37,299 bases of DNA, taken from Deltaproteobacteria bacterium. Lineage in GTDB: Bacteria > Desulfobacterota > Dissulfuribacteria > Dissulfuribacterales > QOAL01. The notes below the pieces were generated by a model. The model did no database searches, had not been told where the DNA came from, and saw nothing but the letters and a program-made list of their open reading frames with translations. A program made the translations under genes and the position numbers. This document shows positions 8,961 through 19,249 of this stretch, piece by piece (the first letter of the stretch is position 1; the number at the start of each line of letters is the position of its first letter). The stretch is from the NCBI GenBank assembly GCA_015494395.1, contig WGBG01000166.1, forward strand, positions 1 through 37,299. The letters are read 5' to 3'.

Positions 8961-9529
8961 TACTTGCCTCTGCCTCTCCCAGGCGAAGAGAGCTTCTTGC
9001 TGCCGCTGGAGTAAAATTTTCAGTTGAGCCAAGCCGAGCCCAGGAGCCCCCTGCAGAGAAGGGGCAGGAACCCCTTGGTTATGCCTCGGAAAATGCGAGG
9101 ATTAAGGCTCTGGAAGTGGCATCGCGTTTCCTGGATGCTGCTGTCATAGGTGCAGACACCATTGTGGTGCTGGAAGATAAAATACTTGGTAAACCATCCA
9201 GCCCGGAACACGCAGTGGAAATGCTGTCCAGTCTGTGTGGCAGGGAGCATACGGTTATAACCGCATGCTGTATTGCCGGAATAAATTCAGGAACTCGCAT
9301 GTTTCACGCGCAGACCCGTGTATGGCTTGCCGCCCAGGACAGTGCCATTATTGAGGCATATGTGGCAGGAGGCGAGCCGCTTGACAAGGCTGGAAGCTAC
9401 GCTGTTCAGGGCTGTGGAGCCTTTATGGTTTCACGGCTTGAAGGGTCATATACCAATGTGGTTGGCTTTCCAATGGAGATGGTGATTCCGGTGCTGCTTG
9501 AAGAAGGAGTCATCAGTGTGAGAAAATGA
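8909..9529 (+). CDS. maf: Maf-family nucleotide pyrophosphatase
   Basis: Maf proteins hydrolyse non-canonical or excess nucleoside triphosphates (dTTP/UTP or m7GTP types) to monophosphates in the cytoplasm. The 206-aa sequence has the hallmark LILASASPRRRELL near residues 17-30, followed by YASENARIKALEVA, then IGADTIVVLEDKILGKP and the EPLDKAGSYAVQG segment. A good AAGGGAGG at 8897-8904 marks the ATG at 8909, although this makes a 52-base overlap with tatD and leaves about 16 residues before the conserved core. The stop overlaps the yggS ATG. Confidence 0.93.
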   Translation: MFHNAECTGPFQTSRTLILASASPRRRELLAAAGVKFSVEPSRAQEPPAEKGQEPLGYASENARIKALEVASRFLDAAVIGADTIVVLEDKILGKPSSPEHAVEMLSSLCGREHTVITACCIAGINSGTRMFHAQTRVWLAAQDSAIIEAYVAGGEPLDKAGSYAVQGCGAFMVSRLEGSYTNVVGFPMEMVIPVLLEEGVISVRK

Positions 9530-10233
9530 GTTCTATAACTGAAAATCTTGACAGGATTCGTGAAGAGATTGCACAGGCCGCCAGCCGTTCAGGCAGGAAG
9601 CTTGGGGATATTACCCTGGTGGCTGTCAGCAAGAGAAAGCCGGTATCTGCCATACTTGATGCACTGTCCCACGGGCAGCGTGTGTTCGGGGAAAATTATG
9701 TGCAGGAGGCAGCCGGAAAGATTGAGGAGCTTGGAGACAGGCGTTCAGAAATAAGCTGGCATTATATAGGACACCTGCAGCGCAACAAGGCCAAAAAGGC
9801 CGTAGAGCTATTTGATTTTATCGAGGCTGTTGACAGTATCAGGCTGCTTAAGGCACTTAGCCGACATGCACAGCAGGCTCAAAAGGTGATGCCTGTTCTT
9901 CTCCAGGTAAATATCGGTGTGGAAGAAAGCAAGGCTGGTATCCTGCCCTCTGATCTGGAGCCCTTTGTGGAGAAAATGTTAGCAGAGGAGCTTTCTGGGG
10001 TTGACGTCCAGGGGCTGATGATCCTTCCCCCCTGGAGTCCTGAGCCGGAGGATTCCCGAAGGTGGTTTGGCAAGGCAAGAAAACTCAGGGATTCACTCTC
10101 TGAAAGGTTTGGTGAACTTGACCTGAGGCATCTTTCAATGGGTATGTCAGGTGATTTTCAAATCGCCATTGAAGAGGGCGCAACCATTGTCAGGGTGGGT
10201 ACAGCCCTCTTTGGGGCACGAGAACCCCGCTAA
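9526..10233 (+). CDS. yggS: YggS-family PLP homeostasis protein
   Basis: This 235-aa member of the YggS/PROSC family has a type III alanine-racemase-like barrel. It binds pyridoxal phosphate and helps balance vitamin B6 pools; no catalytic reaction is established. Conserved stretches are ITLVAVSKRKP (the PLP lysine lies in VSK), FGENYVQEA, WHYIGHLQRNKAK, LLQVNIGVEESKAGI, GLMILPP and LSMGMSGDFQIAIEEGATIVRVG. The ATG overlaps the maf stop (ATGA), so the pair is probably translationally coupled. Confidence 0.95.
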   Translation: MSSITENLDRIREEIAQAASRSGRKLGDITLVAVSKRKPVSAILDALSHGQRVFGENYVQEAAGKIEELGDRRSEISWHYIGHLQRNKAKKAVELFDFIEAVDSIRLLKALSRHAQQAQKVMPVLLQVNIGVEESKAGILPSDLEPFVEKMLAEELSGVDVQGLMILPPWSPEPEDSRRWFGKARKLRDSLSERFGELDLRHLSMGMSGDFQIAIEEGATIVRVGTALFGAREPR

Positions 10234-10251
10234 TGATACAAAGGATAGATT

Positions 10252-10623
10252 ATGTACGAGATATTTATAAAAACACATTTTTCATCAGCACATTATCTTA
10301 GAAATTATCCTGGTAACTGCGAACATCTCCACGGCCATAACTGGGACGTGGAGGTGGTGGTTGGTGCTGAAACCCTGAATGAAATAGATGTTGCAATAGA
10401 TTTCAGGGATGTAAAGCGCATTGTGGCAGATATAATGGCTGAGCTGGATCACATAAATCTGAATGAGCATCCGGCATTTTCCAAGGCAAATCCCTCCTCA
10501 GAGCGGATAGCTGAATATATATTCAGCAAAGTGCGCCAGGGAGTTGAGCCATTTCCGGGGGTTCGCCCCATTAGGGTGAAAGTGTGCGAGACCCCGGGAT
10601 CGGGTGTTATCTATTATGAATAG
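10252..10623 (+). CDS. queD: 6-carboxytetrahydropterin synthase QueD
   Basis: QueD converts dihydroneopterin triphosphate to 6-carboxy-5,6,7,8-tetrahydropterin, the second step of queuosine precursor synthesis. The 123-aa protein has zinc ligands in SSAHYL (His14) and CEHLHGHNW (His27, His29), with the catalytic Cys23 in the same motif. The C-terminal VCETPGSGVIYYE supplies the conserved substrate-binding Glu. AAGGA precedes the ATG. It is followed directly by queE, the next enzyme in the pathway; queC and queF are not in the window. Confidence 0.96.
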   Translation: MYEIFIKTHFSSAHYLRNYPGNCEHLHGHNWDVEVVVGAETLNEIDVAIDFRDVKRIVADIMAELDHINLNEHPAFSKANPSSERIAEYIFSKVRQGVEPFPGVRPIRVKVCETPGSGVIYYE

Positions 10624-10664
10624 ACGTTCATTTTTTTCAGCCGGTTAAACTCAACGGATTCTTC

Positions 10665-11315
10665 GTGTCAGAAAGAGAAATCTTACGCATTTCAGAGACG
10701 TTTACAAGCCTTCAGGGGGAAGGGCTCCATGCGGGCCTGCCCTGTTTTTTTATTAGGCTTGCCGGATGTAATCTTCACTGTAGATATTGCGACACAGAAT
10801 ATGCCCGTTCAGGCGGGACAGAGGAGGAAATATCCGCACTGATTGACCAATGGAAAGACAGCAGGGTCTCTCTGGTGCAGGTAACAGGTGGGGAGCCGCT
10901 GTTGCAGCCGGGGGTTTATCCCCTTATGAAGGGGCTTCTGGACGCCGGTGCCAGCGTGCTTCTTGAAACCAATGGCTCCGTACCGCTTAACCAGGTGCCC
11001 TGGAAGGTGGTAAAGGTGGTGGATATAAAAACACCTGGAAGCGGCATGGTGGAGAGCTGGCATGAGGAAAACCTGCGCTGGCTTGCAGGCTATGATCAGC
11101 TTAAGTTCGTGCTTACCAGCCGGGAGGACTATGAATGGGCATGCAGCCTGGTGCGGCGGTTCAATCTGAACAGCTACTGCAATGTCCTCTTCTCTGCGGC
11201 CTGGAATACCCTGCCCCCCAGCGTGCTGGCCGACTGGATTGTTGAAGATCGCATTGCAGTACGCTTTCAGCTGCAGCTTCACAAGGTGCTATGGGGGGAA
11301 AAAACCGCACATTGA
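10665..11315 (+). CDS. queE: 7-carboxy-7-deazaguanine synthase QueE (radical SAM)
   Basis: QueE rearranges 6-carboxytetrahydropterin to 7-carboxy-7-deazaguanine using S-adenosylmethionine and a [4Fe-4S] cluster. The 216-aa protein opens with ISETFTSLQGEGLHAGLPCFFIR and carries the CxxxCxxC cluster motif at Cys35, Cys39 and Cys42 (CNLHCRYCDTEYA). The radical-SAM GGEP motif and SGMVESWHEEN-like region follow. GTG at 10665 is the likely start; no strong Shine-Dalgarno is visible. It closes the tatD-to-queE run, and the ATP synthase promoter follows. Confidence 0.94.
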   Translation: MSEREILRISETFTSLQGEGLHAGLPCFFIRLAGCNLHCRYCDTEYARSGGTEEEISALIDQWKDSRVSLVQVTGGEPLLQPGVYPLMKGLLDAGASVLLETNGSVPLNQVPWKVVKVVDIKTPGSGMVESWHEENLRWLAGYDQLKFVLTSREDYEWACSLVRRFNLNSYCNVLFSAAWNTLPPSVLADWIVEDRIAVRFQLQLHKVLWGEKTAH

Positions 11316-11329
11316 AACAGTTAAAAGCG

Positions 11330-11358
11330 TTGACATATAGAACCATATATTGTAAAAG
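11330..11358 (+). promoter_or_regulatory. Sigma-70-type promoter for the ATP synthase operon
   Basis: A perfect -35 box TTGACA (11330-11335) is followed after 17 bases by TAAAAG (11353-11358), a 4/6 match to TATAAT. It lies about 90 bases before the first ATP synthase ATG, in the only sizeable gap of the region. Confidence 0.5.
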
Positions 11359-11447
11359 CAAGCGTTAGAATTTTATGAATGGGGCTTCATTTTGTACAAG
11401 TGCCTCATTTTCTTTTCAAATTAGCCCTCAGGGGGAAGGAGAACGAT

Positions 11448-11873
11448 ATGATTACCATTGATTTATCTTTCTGGGCGGAACTGATTTCAGTTCTCATCCT
11501 CATGGTAGTTCTCAATTCAATTCTTTTCAAACCCGTAAGAAGGCACCTGGAAGAGCGCGAGGCAAAGATGGCTGCAATTGAAGCCGACGCCGAGAAGTAT
11601 GAGCGCAATGCCCAGGAGCTGGTGGCCAACTACGACAGGAAGCTGGCCGAGGCGCGTGCCCAGGGTAAGAGTGAGTTAGAGAAGTTGAAGGGAGAGGCCA
11701 GAGAGGAGGAGCGACAGCTTCTGGAGGCTGCGCAAAAAGAGGCTGAAGCAAAAAAGAGCGAGCTCATGTCAGAGCTTACCGGGCAGATCAGTGCGGTTAA
11801 GAAAGAACTTGACGCACAGTCCGAAGCCTTTGCTGTTGAGATCGCTCAAAAGCTGCTGGGGAGGGCTGTCTAA
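11448..11873 (+). CDS. atpF': ATP synthase F0 subunit b'
   Basis: This 141-aa peripheral-stalk subunit has one N-terminal membrane helix (residues about 5-25, FWAELISVLILMVVLNSILF) and the conserved KPVRRHLEERE turn, then a long charged coiled coil. It pairs with the next gene's product, so the stalk is a b/b' heterodimer rather than a b homodimer. The ATG at 11448 follows GGAAGGAGA. The open frame begins at 11379 but the extra 23 residues are not b-like. It is the first gene of the seven-gene F1/stalk operon and is one base from the next gene. Confidence 0.9.
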   Translation: MITIDLSFWAELISVLILMVVLNSILFKPVRRHLEEREAKMAAIEADAEKYERNAQELVANYDRKLAEARAQGKSELEKLKGEAREEERQLLEAAQKEAEAKKSELMSELTGQISAVKKELDAQSEAFAVEIAQKLLGRAV

Positions 11874-11874
11874 G

Positions 11875-12648
11875 ATGAGGATTTTTAACAGGGAAATCAG
11901 TGGGTATGCCGTGGCTGGCGTACTGGCAGGGGCATATCTTGCCTTTGCAATGGTCACCGGGTTTGTAACAACCGGCCATGACACCGCCATTGCCAGCGAG
12001 GCTGCAGGCGAGCATGCGGTTGCCGAGCACTCTGCCGTCCAGGCCGAGCAGGCTGAGGCACTCCATCAGGCCGAGGCCGCGGAGCACGAGGGCTTTGGTG
12101 AGGGCGAGCCTGAGGGTCATGAAGGTGGTGGTCATGGCGGTCATGGCGAGCATCATGGTCTTACCCACAGCCAGGTGATGAATTTTATCTGGCACTGTCT
12201 GAACTTCTCAATCCTCGTCATAGTACTGGTCAAGTACCTCAGAAAACCAATTTCTGATGGACTCAGGGGCCGTACTGAGCAGATCCAGGCAAGGTTTGAC
12301 GAGCTCGAAGCCAAGCGCAAAGAGGCTGAGAGGAAATACGCCGATTATGAGCGCAAGCTTTCGGGCCTGGAGGACGAGGCAAAGAAAATTTTAACCACCT
12401 TCGTGGAGCAGGGTCAGTCTGAGAAAGAAAAAATTATAACCCTTGCCCATGAAGCCGCTGAGCGCATCAAGGCACAGGCAGAGTTCTACGTGCAGCAGGA
12501 ACTTGCCAAGGCAAAGGTTGCGCTTCAGAAGGAGATGGCAGACACGGCAGTTGCGGCTGCTGAGGAACTCATCAAAAAGAACCTGACTGAGCAGGATCAT
12601 CACAAGCTCATCAGCGAATACCTTGAAAGGGTGGTGCAGAAAAATTGA
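11875..12648 (+). CDS. atpF: ATP synthase F0 subunit b with His/Gly-rich N-terminal extension
   Basis: This 257-aa b subunit starts with a hydrophobic segment (residues about 10-31) that is either a cleaved signal or an extra membrane helix. An Ala/Glu/His-rich stretch follows, and then a His/Gly cluster at about 80-98 (GHEGGGHGGHGEHHG). The canonical b transmembrane helix is at about 101-121 and ends in KYLRKPISDGLRGR. The remaining 135 residues are coiled coil (EAKRKEAERKYADYERKL). The ATG at 11875 directly follows the b' stop. Long b subunits with an N-terminal leader are seen in other Desulfobacterota; the His-rich stretch would lie in the periplasm and its role is unknown. Confidence 0.9.
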   Translation: MRIFNREISGYAVAGVLAGAYLAFAMVTGFVTTGHDTAIASEAAGEHAVAEHSAVQAEQAEALHQAEAAEHEGFGEGEPEGHEGGGHGGHGEHHGLTHSQVMNFIWHCLNFSILVIVLVKYLRKPISDGLRGRTEQIQARFDELEAKRKEAERKYADYERKLSGLEDEAKKILTTFVEQGQSEKEKIITLAHEAAERIKAQAEFYVQQELAKAKVALQKEMADTAVAAAEELIKKNLTEQDHHKLISEYLERVVQKN

Positions 12649-13196
12649 TTAGCACAGTATTAGCCAGAAGGTATGCAAAAGCGCTCTTCGCAGTTGGAAA
12701 GGAAGAGGGAAAACTGGAGTCATTCGCCCAGTCCCTGAACGAAATAAATTCCCTCCTGCAGGAGAGCCCGGACGTGGAGGCCGCCCTGGAAAGTCCCATT
12801 GTACCGCCTGAACTCAAGCGGGAAGTGGTTGACGAAATAGTAAAGGCGGCAGATTTCGAGGATTCATTGGCAAACTTTCTCCGGCTCCTTGTGGATCGGG
12901 GACGAATCCAGCACCTTAAATTAATTGCCGAGTCTTTTGAGGCTCTCATGGACGAGGAGACAGGCAGGGTACGTGCCACCGTGCGTACAGCAGTTCCTCT
13001 TCCCGATGACCTCAGGGAGCAGGTTGCATCTGCTCTTGCCCAGGCTACCGGCAAGGAAGTAATTTTGGTAACTGAAGAAGACCCGGATATCATTGGCGGC
13101 GTGGTTGCCCATGTAGGCGATGTTGTCTGGGACGGAAGTATAAAGAGTCAGCTTGCAGGCTTGAAAGAATCCATAGGGAGGGGTGAGCAAGGATAA
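12645..13196 (+). CDS. atpH: ATP synthase F1 subunit delta
   Basis: This 183-aa delta subunit links the peripheral stalk to the top of the alpha3beta3 head. It has the typical N-terminus [20 protein letters not shown] and the family signature [25 protein letters not shown] near the C-terminus. The start is TTG at 12645, overlapping the preceding stop (TTGA), and the next codons fit the family N-terminus. The stop TAA shares a base with the atpA ATG. This tight spacing indicates translational coupling. Confidence 0.95.
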   Translation: MISTVLARRYAKALFAVGKEEGKLESFAQSLNEINSLLQESPDVEAALESPIVPPELKREVVDEIVKAADFEDSLANFLRLLVDRGRIQHLKLIAESFEALMDEETGRVRATVRTAVPLPDDLREQVASALAQATGKEVILVTEEDPDIIGGVVAHVGDVVWDGSIKSQLAGLKESIGRGEQG

Positions 13197-14719
13197 TGGC
13201 ACAGATAAATGCATCAGAAATCAGCGACATCATAAAGAAGAGAATTCAGGACTTTGAAAAAACCGTTGATCTGGCAGAAACCGGTACTGTCCTGTCAGTA
13301 GGTGACAACGTTGCCCGCGTTTATGGAGTACGCAACTGTATGGCCATGGAGCTTCTCGAATTCCCTGGTGGAGTTATGGGACTGGCTCTTAACATCGAGC
13401 AGGATAACGTCGGTGTGGCCGTTATGGGCGACGTTGAGAACATTAAAGAAGGCGACCTGGTAAAACGGACTGGCAAAATCGCCCAGGTTCCTGTTGGCGA
13501 GTGCATGCTGGGCCGTGTTGTTGACGGTCTCGGTAACCCCATTGACGGCCAGGGCCCCATTAACGCAACCGAGTTCCGCAGGATTGAGGAAAAGGCTCCT
13601 GGCGTTATTGATAGGAAGTCGGTTCATGAGCCCTGCTACACGGGCCTCAAGGCTGTTGACGCCATGACGCCGGTTGGCCGCGGCCAGCGTGAGCTTATCA
13701 TTGGTGACCGTCAGATCGGCAAGACAGCCATCGGCGTTGACGCCATCATCGCCCAGAAGAACACTGACGTTTACTGCATCTACGTAGCAGTTGGTCAGAA
13801 GCAGGCTACAGTTGCCCTGGTTGTTGAGGCACTCAGAAAGGCCGGAGCCATGGAGTACACCACGGTTGTTGCATCAAGCGCCTCCGAGCCTGCATCCATC
13901 CAGTATCTCTCAGCCTTCTCCGGGACAGCTATGGGTGAATACTTCCGTGACAGCGGACGTCATGCCTTGATTATCTACGATGACCTTTCAAAGCAGGCGG
14001 TTGCTTACCGCGAGCTTTCACTGCTCCTCAGGCGTCCTCCAGGACGTGAGGCATATCCCGGTGACATTTTCTACAATCACTCAAGGCTCCTTGAGCGTTC
14101 ATCCAAGCAGAATGACGAGCTTGGTGCAGGAAGCCTCACAGCCCTGCCCATCATTGAAACCCAGCAGGGTGACGTTTCTGCATACATTCCAACAAACGTT
14201 ATCTCAATTACAGACGGCCAGGTTTACCTGGAGCCCTCACTGTTCTTTGCTGGCGTAAGGCCCGCAATTAACGTTGGTCTCTCTGTATCCCGAGTCGGTG
14301 GTGCTGCCCAGGTCAAGGCTATGAAGCAGGTTGCAGGTACCCTGAGGCTTGACCTTGCCCAGTATCGTGAGCTTGCAGCATTCGCCCAGTTCGGTTCCGA
14401 CCTTGACGCTGCAACACAGGCTCAGCTCAGAAGGGGCGAGCGGCTGGTTGAGATCCTGAAACAGCCTCAGTACCAGCCGCTTCCAATGGAGAAGCAGGTT
14501 ACCATCCTCTTCGCAGGTACAAAGGGTCTCCTGGACGATCTGCCAGTTGACAGCCTGGCTGATTTTGAGAAGGAGCTGTATGACTTTGTTGAGTCAAAAC
14601 ACGCGGATATTTTCGCTGAGCTTGCAGAGAAACAGGAGATCAGCGACGCTCTTGAGCAGAAAATGACATCGGCTATCGAGGAATTCAAGAAAGATTTCAA
14701 GACCAGCCGTAACCTCTAA
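13196..14719 (+). CDS. atpA: ATP synthase F1 subunit alpha
   Basis: This 507-aa non-catalytic nucleotide-binding subunit of the hexameric head has the standard family length. The P-loop GDRQIGKT lies at residues 170-177. Other landmarks are [18 protein letters not shown], the [17 protein letters not shown]alker B region, and the ATP synthase alpha/beta signature [14 protein letters not shown]. The codon-rich, highly conserved character fits strong expression. The start overlaps the delta stop (TAATG). Confidence 0.99.
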   Translation: MAQINASEISDIIKKRIQDFEKTVDLAETGTVLSVGDNVARVYGVRNCMAMELLEFPGGVMGLALNIEQDNVGVAVMGDVENIKEGDLVKRTGKIAQVPVGECMLGRVVDGLGNPIDGQGPINATEFRRIEEKAPGVIDRKSVHEPCYTGLKAVDAMTPVGRGQRELIIGDRQIGKTAIGVDAIIAQKNTDVYCIYVAVGQKQATVALVVEALRKAGAMEYTTVVASSASEPASIQYLSAFSGTAMGEYFRDSGRHALIIYDDLSKQAVAYRELSLLLRRPPGREAYPGDIFYNHSRLLERSSKQNDELGAGSLTALPIIETQQGDVSAYIPTNVISITDGQVYLEPSLFFAGVRPAINVGLSVSRVGGAAQVKAMKQVAGTLRLDLAQYRELAAFAQFGSDLDAATQAQLRRGERLVEILKQPQYQPLPMEKQVTILFAGTKGLLDDLPVDSLADFEKELYDFVESKHADIFAELAEKQEISDALEQKMTSAIEEFKKDFKTSRNL

Positions 14720-14739
14720 AATAAGGGGATTGAATTCAG

Positions 14740-15630
14740 ATGCCTTCTCTAAAAGACATTCAACTAAAAATCCAGGGCGTTAAGAAGACGCAGCAGATCA
14801 CCAAGGCCATGAACATGGTCGCTGCTGCCAAACTTCGCGGCGCCCAGGAACGCATGGAGGAGTTTCGCCCCTATGCTGACAAGTTTGCCTCGGTGATGGG
14901 CGAGCTTTCAGGCAGCGCCAATCCAAGTGCCTTCCCACTGATGGCGGAGAGAGAGGTGAAGAAAAGTCTTCTGCTGGTTGTCACCTCTGACAGGGGGCTT
15001 TGCGGAGCTTTTAACTCAAATATCCTAAATGCTTCGGAGAAGTATCTTCAGAAGGAAAAGGACGCAGGCAGAGAGCCTGTGGTGGCATGCATCGGTAAGA
15101 AGGGTGCAGCCTATTTCAAGCATACATCCTATGATATTGTCCATGAGGTTACCGACTGCATGAGCGACGTTCAGATGCTCACCGCGAGGCAGGTCGGCTC
15201 CGAACTTATCAGGATGTTCCTTGCTGAGGATATTGACCAGGTGAAGCTGGTTTACGGACGATTTGTCAATGTTGCGGTTCAGAAGCCAACATTCAGGCCC
15301 ATACTTCCTATTACTGCTGAAAACCTCACTGAAGGCAAGGCGGACGAGGGCGAAGATGAAGGCCCCAAGGCAACATATATTTATGAGCCGGCGCCTGAAG
15401 AGATACTGAACCAGCTGATGCCAATGTTCGTAAACGTACAGATCATGGCGGCAATGCTGGAGACGGTTGCCAGCGAAATGGCAGCCCGAATGACCTCTAT
15501 GGATAATGCCACCAACGCCTGTTCAGACATGATTGAAGAGCTGACCCTTATGTTCAACAAGGCAAGGCAGGCAGCAATTACAGGCGAGCTTATGGACATC
15601 GTAGGTGGCGCCGAGGCACTCAAGGGATAA
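14740..15630 (+). CDS. atpG: ATP synthase F1 subunit gamma
   Basis: This 296-aa rotor shaft turns within the alpha3beta3 head. The N-terminal helix (MPSLKDIQLKIQGVKKTQQI, TKAMNMVAAAKLRGAQ) and the C-terminal helix (MTSMDNATNACSDMIEELTLMFNKARQAAIT) form the coiled coil. The central LLVVTSDRGLCGAFNSNI is a family signature. An acidic insert (EGKADEGEDEGPKATY) lies near residue 205, and this region is variable in the family. The gene lies 20 bases after atpA. Confidence 0.98.
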   Translation: MPSLKDIQLKIQGVKKTQQITKAMNMVAAAKLRGAQERMEEFRPYADKFASVMGELSGSANPSAFPLMAEREVKKSLLLVVTSDRGLCGAFNSNILNASEKYLQKEKDAGREPVVACIGKKGAAYFKHTSYDIVHEVTDCMSDVQMLTARQVGSELIRMFLAEDIDQVKLVYGRFVNVAVQKPTFRPILPITAENLTEGKADEGEDEGPKATYIYEPAPEEILNQLMPMFVNVQIMAAMLETVASEMAARMTSMDNATNACSDMIEELTLMFNKARQAAITGELMDIVGGAEALKG

Positions 15631-15647
15631 TTAACTAACGAATTTAA

Positions 15648-17084
<1,437 letters not shown>

Positions 17085-17126
17085 GATACCGGCAGAACCT
17101 GAACCCAGGTTGAGAGGATAACTGAT

Positions 17127-17540
17127 ATGGCCAATAAATTATTACTTGAAGTAGTCACCCCCAGCAGCCAGGTGGTCAACGAAGAAGTTGATCTCGCTAC
17201 TGCTCCTGGAGCAGACGGTGTGTTCGGTGTAATGGCAAACCATGCGCCGTTGCTTGCCACCATGGCTATCGGGGAGATGCACTATGAAAAAGATGGCACA
17301 GTCGTCAGGTTGGCTCTCAGTGGAGGTTTTTGTGAGGTATCCAATAATCGCATGACCATTCTCGCTGAGTCGGCCGAGCCCGTAGAGGATATTGATGTTG
17401 AAAGGGCTCTGAAGGCGAAGGAACGTGCTGAAAAGCGGCTTCAAGCTGCTGCACAGGCCAGGGAAGACATAGACATGGCGCGTGCACAGGCAGCTTTGGC
17501 AAGGGCTATGAACAGGCTCAAACTTGCTGGCCGTGAATAG
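17127..17540 (+). CDS. atpC: ATP synthase F1 subunit epsilon
   Basis: This 137-aa epsilon subunit sits at the foot of gamma and can regulate ATP hydrolysis. The N-terminal beta-sandwich carries LLLEVVTPSSQVVNEEVDLA, then APGADGVFGVMANHAPLLA, and the GGFCEVSNNRMTILAESAE segment. The C-terminal helix pair (ERALKAKERAEKRLQAAAQA onward) is complete. It is the last gene of the operon and is followed by a strong terminator. Confidence 0.98.
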   Translation: MANKLLLEVVTPSSQVVNEEVDLATAPGADGVFGVMANHAPLLATMAIGEMHYEKDGTVVRLALSGGFCEVSNNRMTILAESAEPVEDIDVERALKAKERAEKRLQAAAQAREDIDMARAQAALARAMNRLKLAGRE

Positions 17541-17571
17541 GCGCAAATAGTATAACTTTTGAAAAATTCAA

Positions 17572-17600
17572 GGGGACGGTTAGTTACCGTCCCTTTTTTT
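17572..17600 (+). terminator. Rho-independent terminator after atpC
   Basis: The stem GGGACGGT / ACCGTCCC (17573-17580 and 17586-17593) with loop TAGTT is followed by seven T residues. This is a textbook intrinsic terminator ending the F1 operon. Confidence 0.92.
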
Positions 17601-17652
17601 GTGTTTTTTAAGTGAGCCAATCAGTTTTAGCTGTGTCCTTAAAAAGTCTTTC

Positions 17653-17688
17653 CCAAAACAAGACTATTCACTACGCTGAATAGATACT
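17653..17688 (+). repeat. Partial copy of dispersed repeat
   Basis: CCAAAACAAGAC, eight divergent bases and ACGCTGAATAGATACT recur with identical spacing at 27065-27100. Here the long left arm of the palindromic element seen at 26907 is missing, so this looks like a remnant or solo end. It lies between the atpC terminator and glmU. Confidence 0.7.
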
Positions 17689-17827
17689 ATTTTGTAATGG
17701 TTTTCACCAGGCCAATTCGTGCCTGTCCCGATTTTTCCTGTTCAAAATAAATTACTTTATATTCGCTTTATTTGCCTTATAATCATTCTTGAAAAACACA
17801 TTACTGTAACTATCATAGGGTACGTCC

Positions 17828-18802
17828 ATGAAGTCATCAGATTCGACACGGGTTTATGCTGTGGTCCTTGCTGCCGGCAAAGGTACCCGCATGAAATCCA
17901 ATACTCCCAAGGTGTTGCACGAAGTTGTCGGTAAACCGCTGGTTGGACATGTTGTCCAGTTGCTTCAAGGGCTTTCAATAGAGAAAATCGTCTGCGTGGT
18001 TGGCCACGGCGCCGGGCTTGTAAGCAAATATATACGCACTTTCGGCTGCGAGACTGTTGTCCAGGAGGAACAGCTTGGAACTGGTCATGCCGTTGCCTGT
18101 GCTGAGCAGAGCCTGAAGGGATTTACTGGAAACGTATTTATAATTTGTGGTGACACTCCCCTCTTTCAGTCTGAGACCATTGCACGGTTTTTGCGCTACC
18201 ATAATGAGTCTGGTAGTATTGTTTCAGTGCTGAGCGCCTTTTTCTCCAATCCTGCCGGGTATGGACGGATAGTCAGGGATGAGCAGGGTTGTTTCAATGG
18301 GATTGTGGAAGAAAAGGACGCAGATGAGAATATACGCAGCATCTCTGAGGTAAATACCGGTACTTATGTTGTTCGTGCTGAATTTTTATTTGATGCCCTG
18401 AAAGGGCTTGATAATAACAACATGCAGCAGGAATATTACCTGACCGACATTGTTGCTGCTGCAGTACGGCAGGGCCACAGGGTAGATGCTTATCCTCTCT
18501 GCTCTGAGGAGGAGGCGCTTGGAGTCAACTCGCGGGCTCAACTGTCCCGGGCAGAGGCTGTTATGCTGGAGAGAAAACGGCAGGAACTCATGGATCAGGG
18601 TGTGACTATTCAGAACGCTCAGACAGTCTATGTAGAGCCAGACGTTGCAGTTGGGGCAGATTCTGTTATTGAACCCTGCGTAGTGCTGAAGGGCAGGACC
18701 TCTGTCGGGAGTAATGTCAGGGTAGGAGCTTTTTCATATCTTGAGAACGTCTCTGTGCCTGACGGCGAGAATCTCGGACCGGGGACAAGGATGGCAGGTT
18801 GA
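17828..18802 (+). CDS. GlmU-type UDP-GlcNAc pyrophosphorylase lacking acetyltransferase domain
   Basis: This 324-aa cytoplasmic nucleotidyltransferase matches the N-terminal half of GlmU, which makes UDP-GlcNAc from GlcNAc-1-P and UTP. The signature VLAAGKGTRMKSNTPKVLHE lies at residues 13-32. It is followed by VVQEEQLGTGHAVACAE, CGDTPLF, FNGIVEEKDA, EVNTGTYV and the linker SRAQLSRAEAVMLERKRQELM. Only about three left-handed beta-helix turns follow before a clean stop after LGPGTRMAG. Full GlmU is about 450 aa, so most of the acetyltransferase domain is missing and no frameshifted continuation is visible. GlcN-1-P acetylation must be done elsewhere, or this is a second, specialised enzyme. 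TATAAT at 17778-17783 may be its -10 box. Confidence 0.85.
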   Translation: MKSSDSTRVYAVVLAAGKGTRMKSNTPKVLHEVVGKPLVGHVVQLLQGLSIEKIVCVVGHGAGLVSKYIRTFGCETVVQEEQLGTGHAVACAEQSLKGFTGNVFIICGDTPLFQSETIARFLRYHNESGSIVSVLSAFFSNPAGYGRIVRDEQGCFNGIVEEKDADENIRSISEVNTGTYVVRAEFLFDALKGLDNNNMQQEYYLTDIVAAAVRQGHRVDAYPLCSEEEALGVNSRAQLSRAEAVMLERKRQELMDQGVTIQNAQTVYVEPDVAVGADSVIEPCVVLKGRTSVGSNVRVGAFSYLENVSVPDGENLGPGTRMAG

Positions 18803-18850
18803 GTATTTATAAGTTCTTAAACATATCTTATCAGTTTCAGGAGTTGTACT

Positions 18851-19249
18851 ATGGAATATACCCAGGACGTAGAAAATAATATTACGCAGGACGTTAACCT
18901 CGATCCAGCCGAACTGGCAGTTCTAGAGGAAAAAATAGACCAGCTTGTTGATTATTGTACCGGTCTCAGGGAAGAGAACGGCAGGCTCAGCAAGGAATTG
19001 GCTGACAGAAATGCTGAGGTTGCATCCCTCAAGGCAAGGCTTGGTGAGTACGACGCCATGAGGAACGACGTCAGGGACAGGATCAGCCGCCTTGTTCGCA
19101 CCATTGAAGAGCTTGAGGCGGCGCCCGATGCTTCTTCTGAGGCTCAGGCTGGTGAAGTTTCGCAGAGCGATGGTTCAGGTTCAGACGCAGGTGAAGAAGG
19201 CAATGTTTCCCAGCCCGAACTTCTCCCCTCTGGTTCCTCTGAGGTGTAG
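18851..19249 (+). CDS. ZapB-like coiled-coil protein
   Basis: This 132-aa acidic protein has a central coiled coil (residues about 20-92; LEEKIDQLVDYCTGLREENG and so on) and a Ser/Glu/Gly-rich disordered tail. It lies immediately upstream of zapA, with the stop adjoining the zapA ATG. That is the usual place of a ZapB-like or related cell-division coiled-coil gene in Desulfobacterota. The sequence is low-complexity, so the assignment depends on context. AGGAG precedes the ATG. Confidence 0.7.
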   Translation: MEYTQDVENNITQDVNLDPAELAVLEEKIDQLVDYCTGLREENGRLSKELADRNAEVASLKARLGEYDAMRNDVRDRISRLVRTIEELEAAPDASSEAQAGEVSQSDGSGSDAGEEGNVSQPELLPSGSSEV

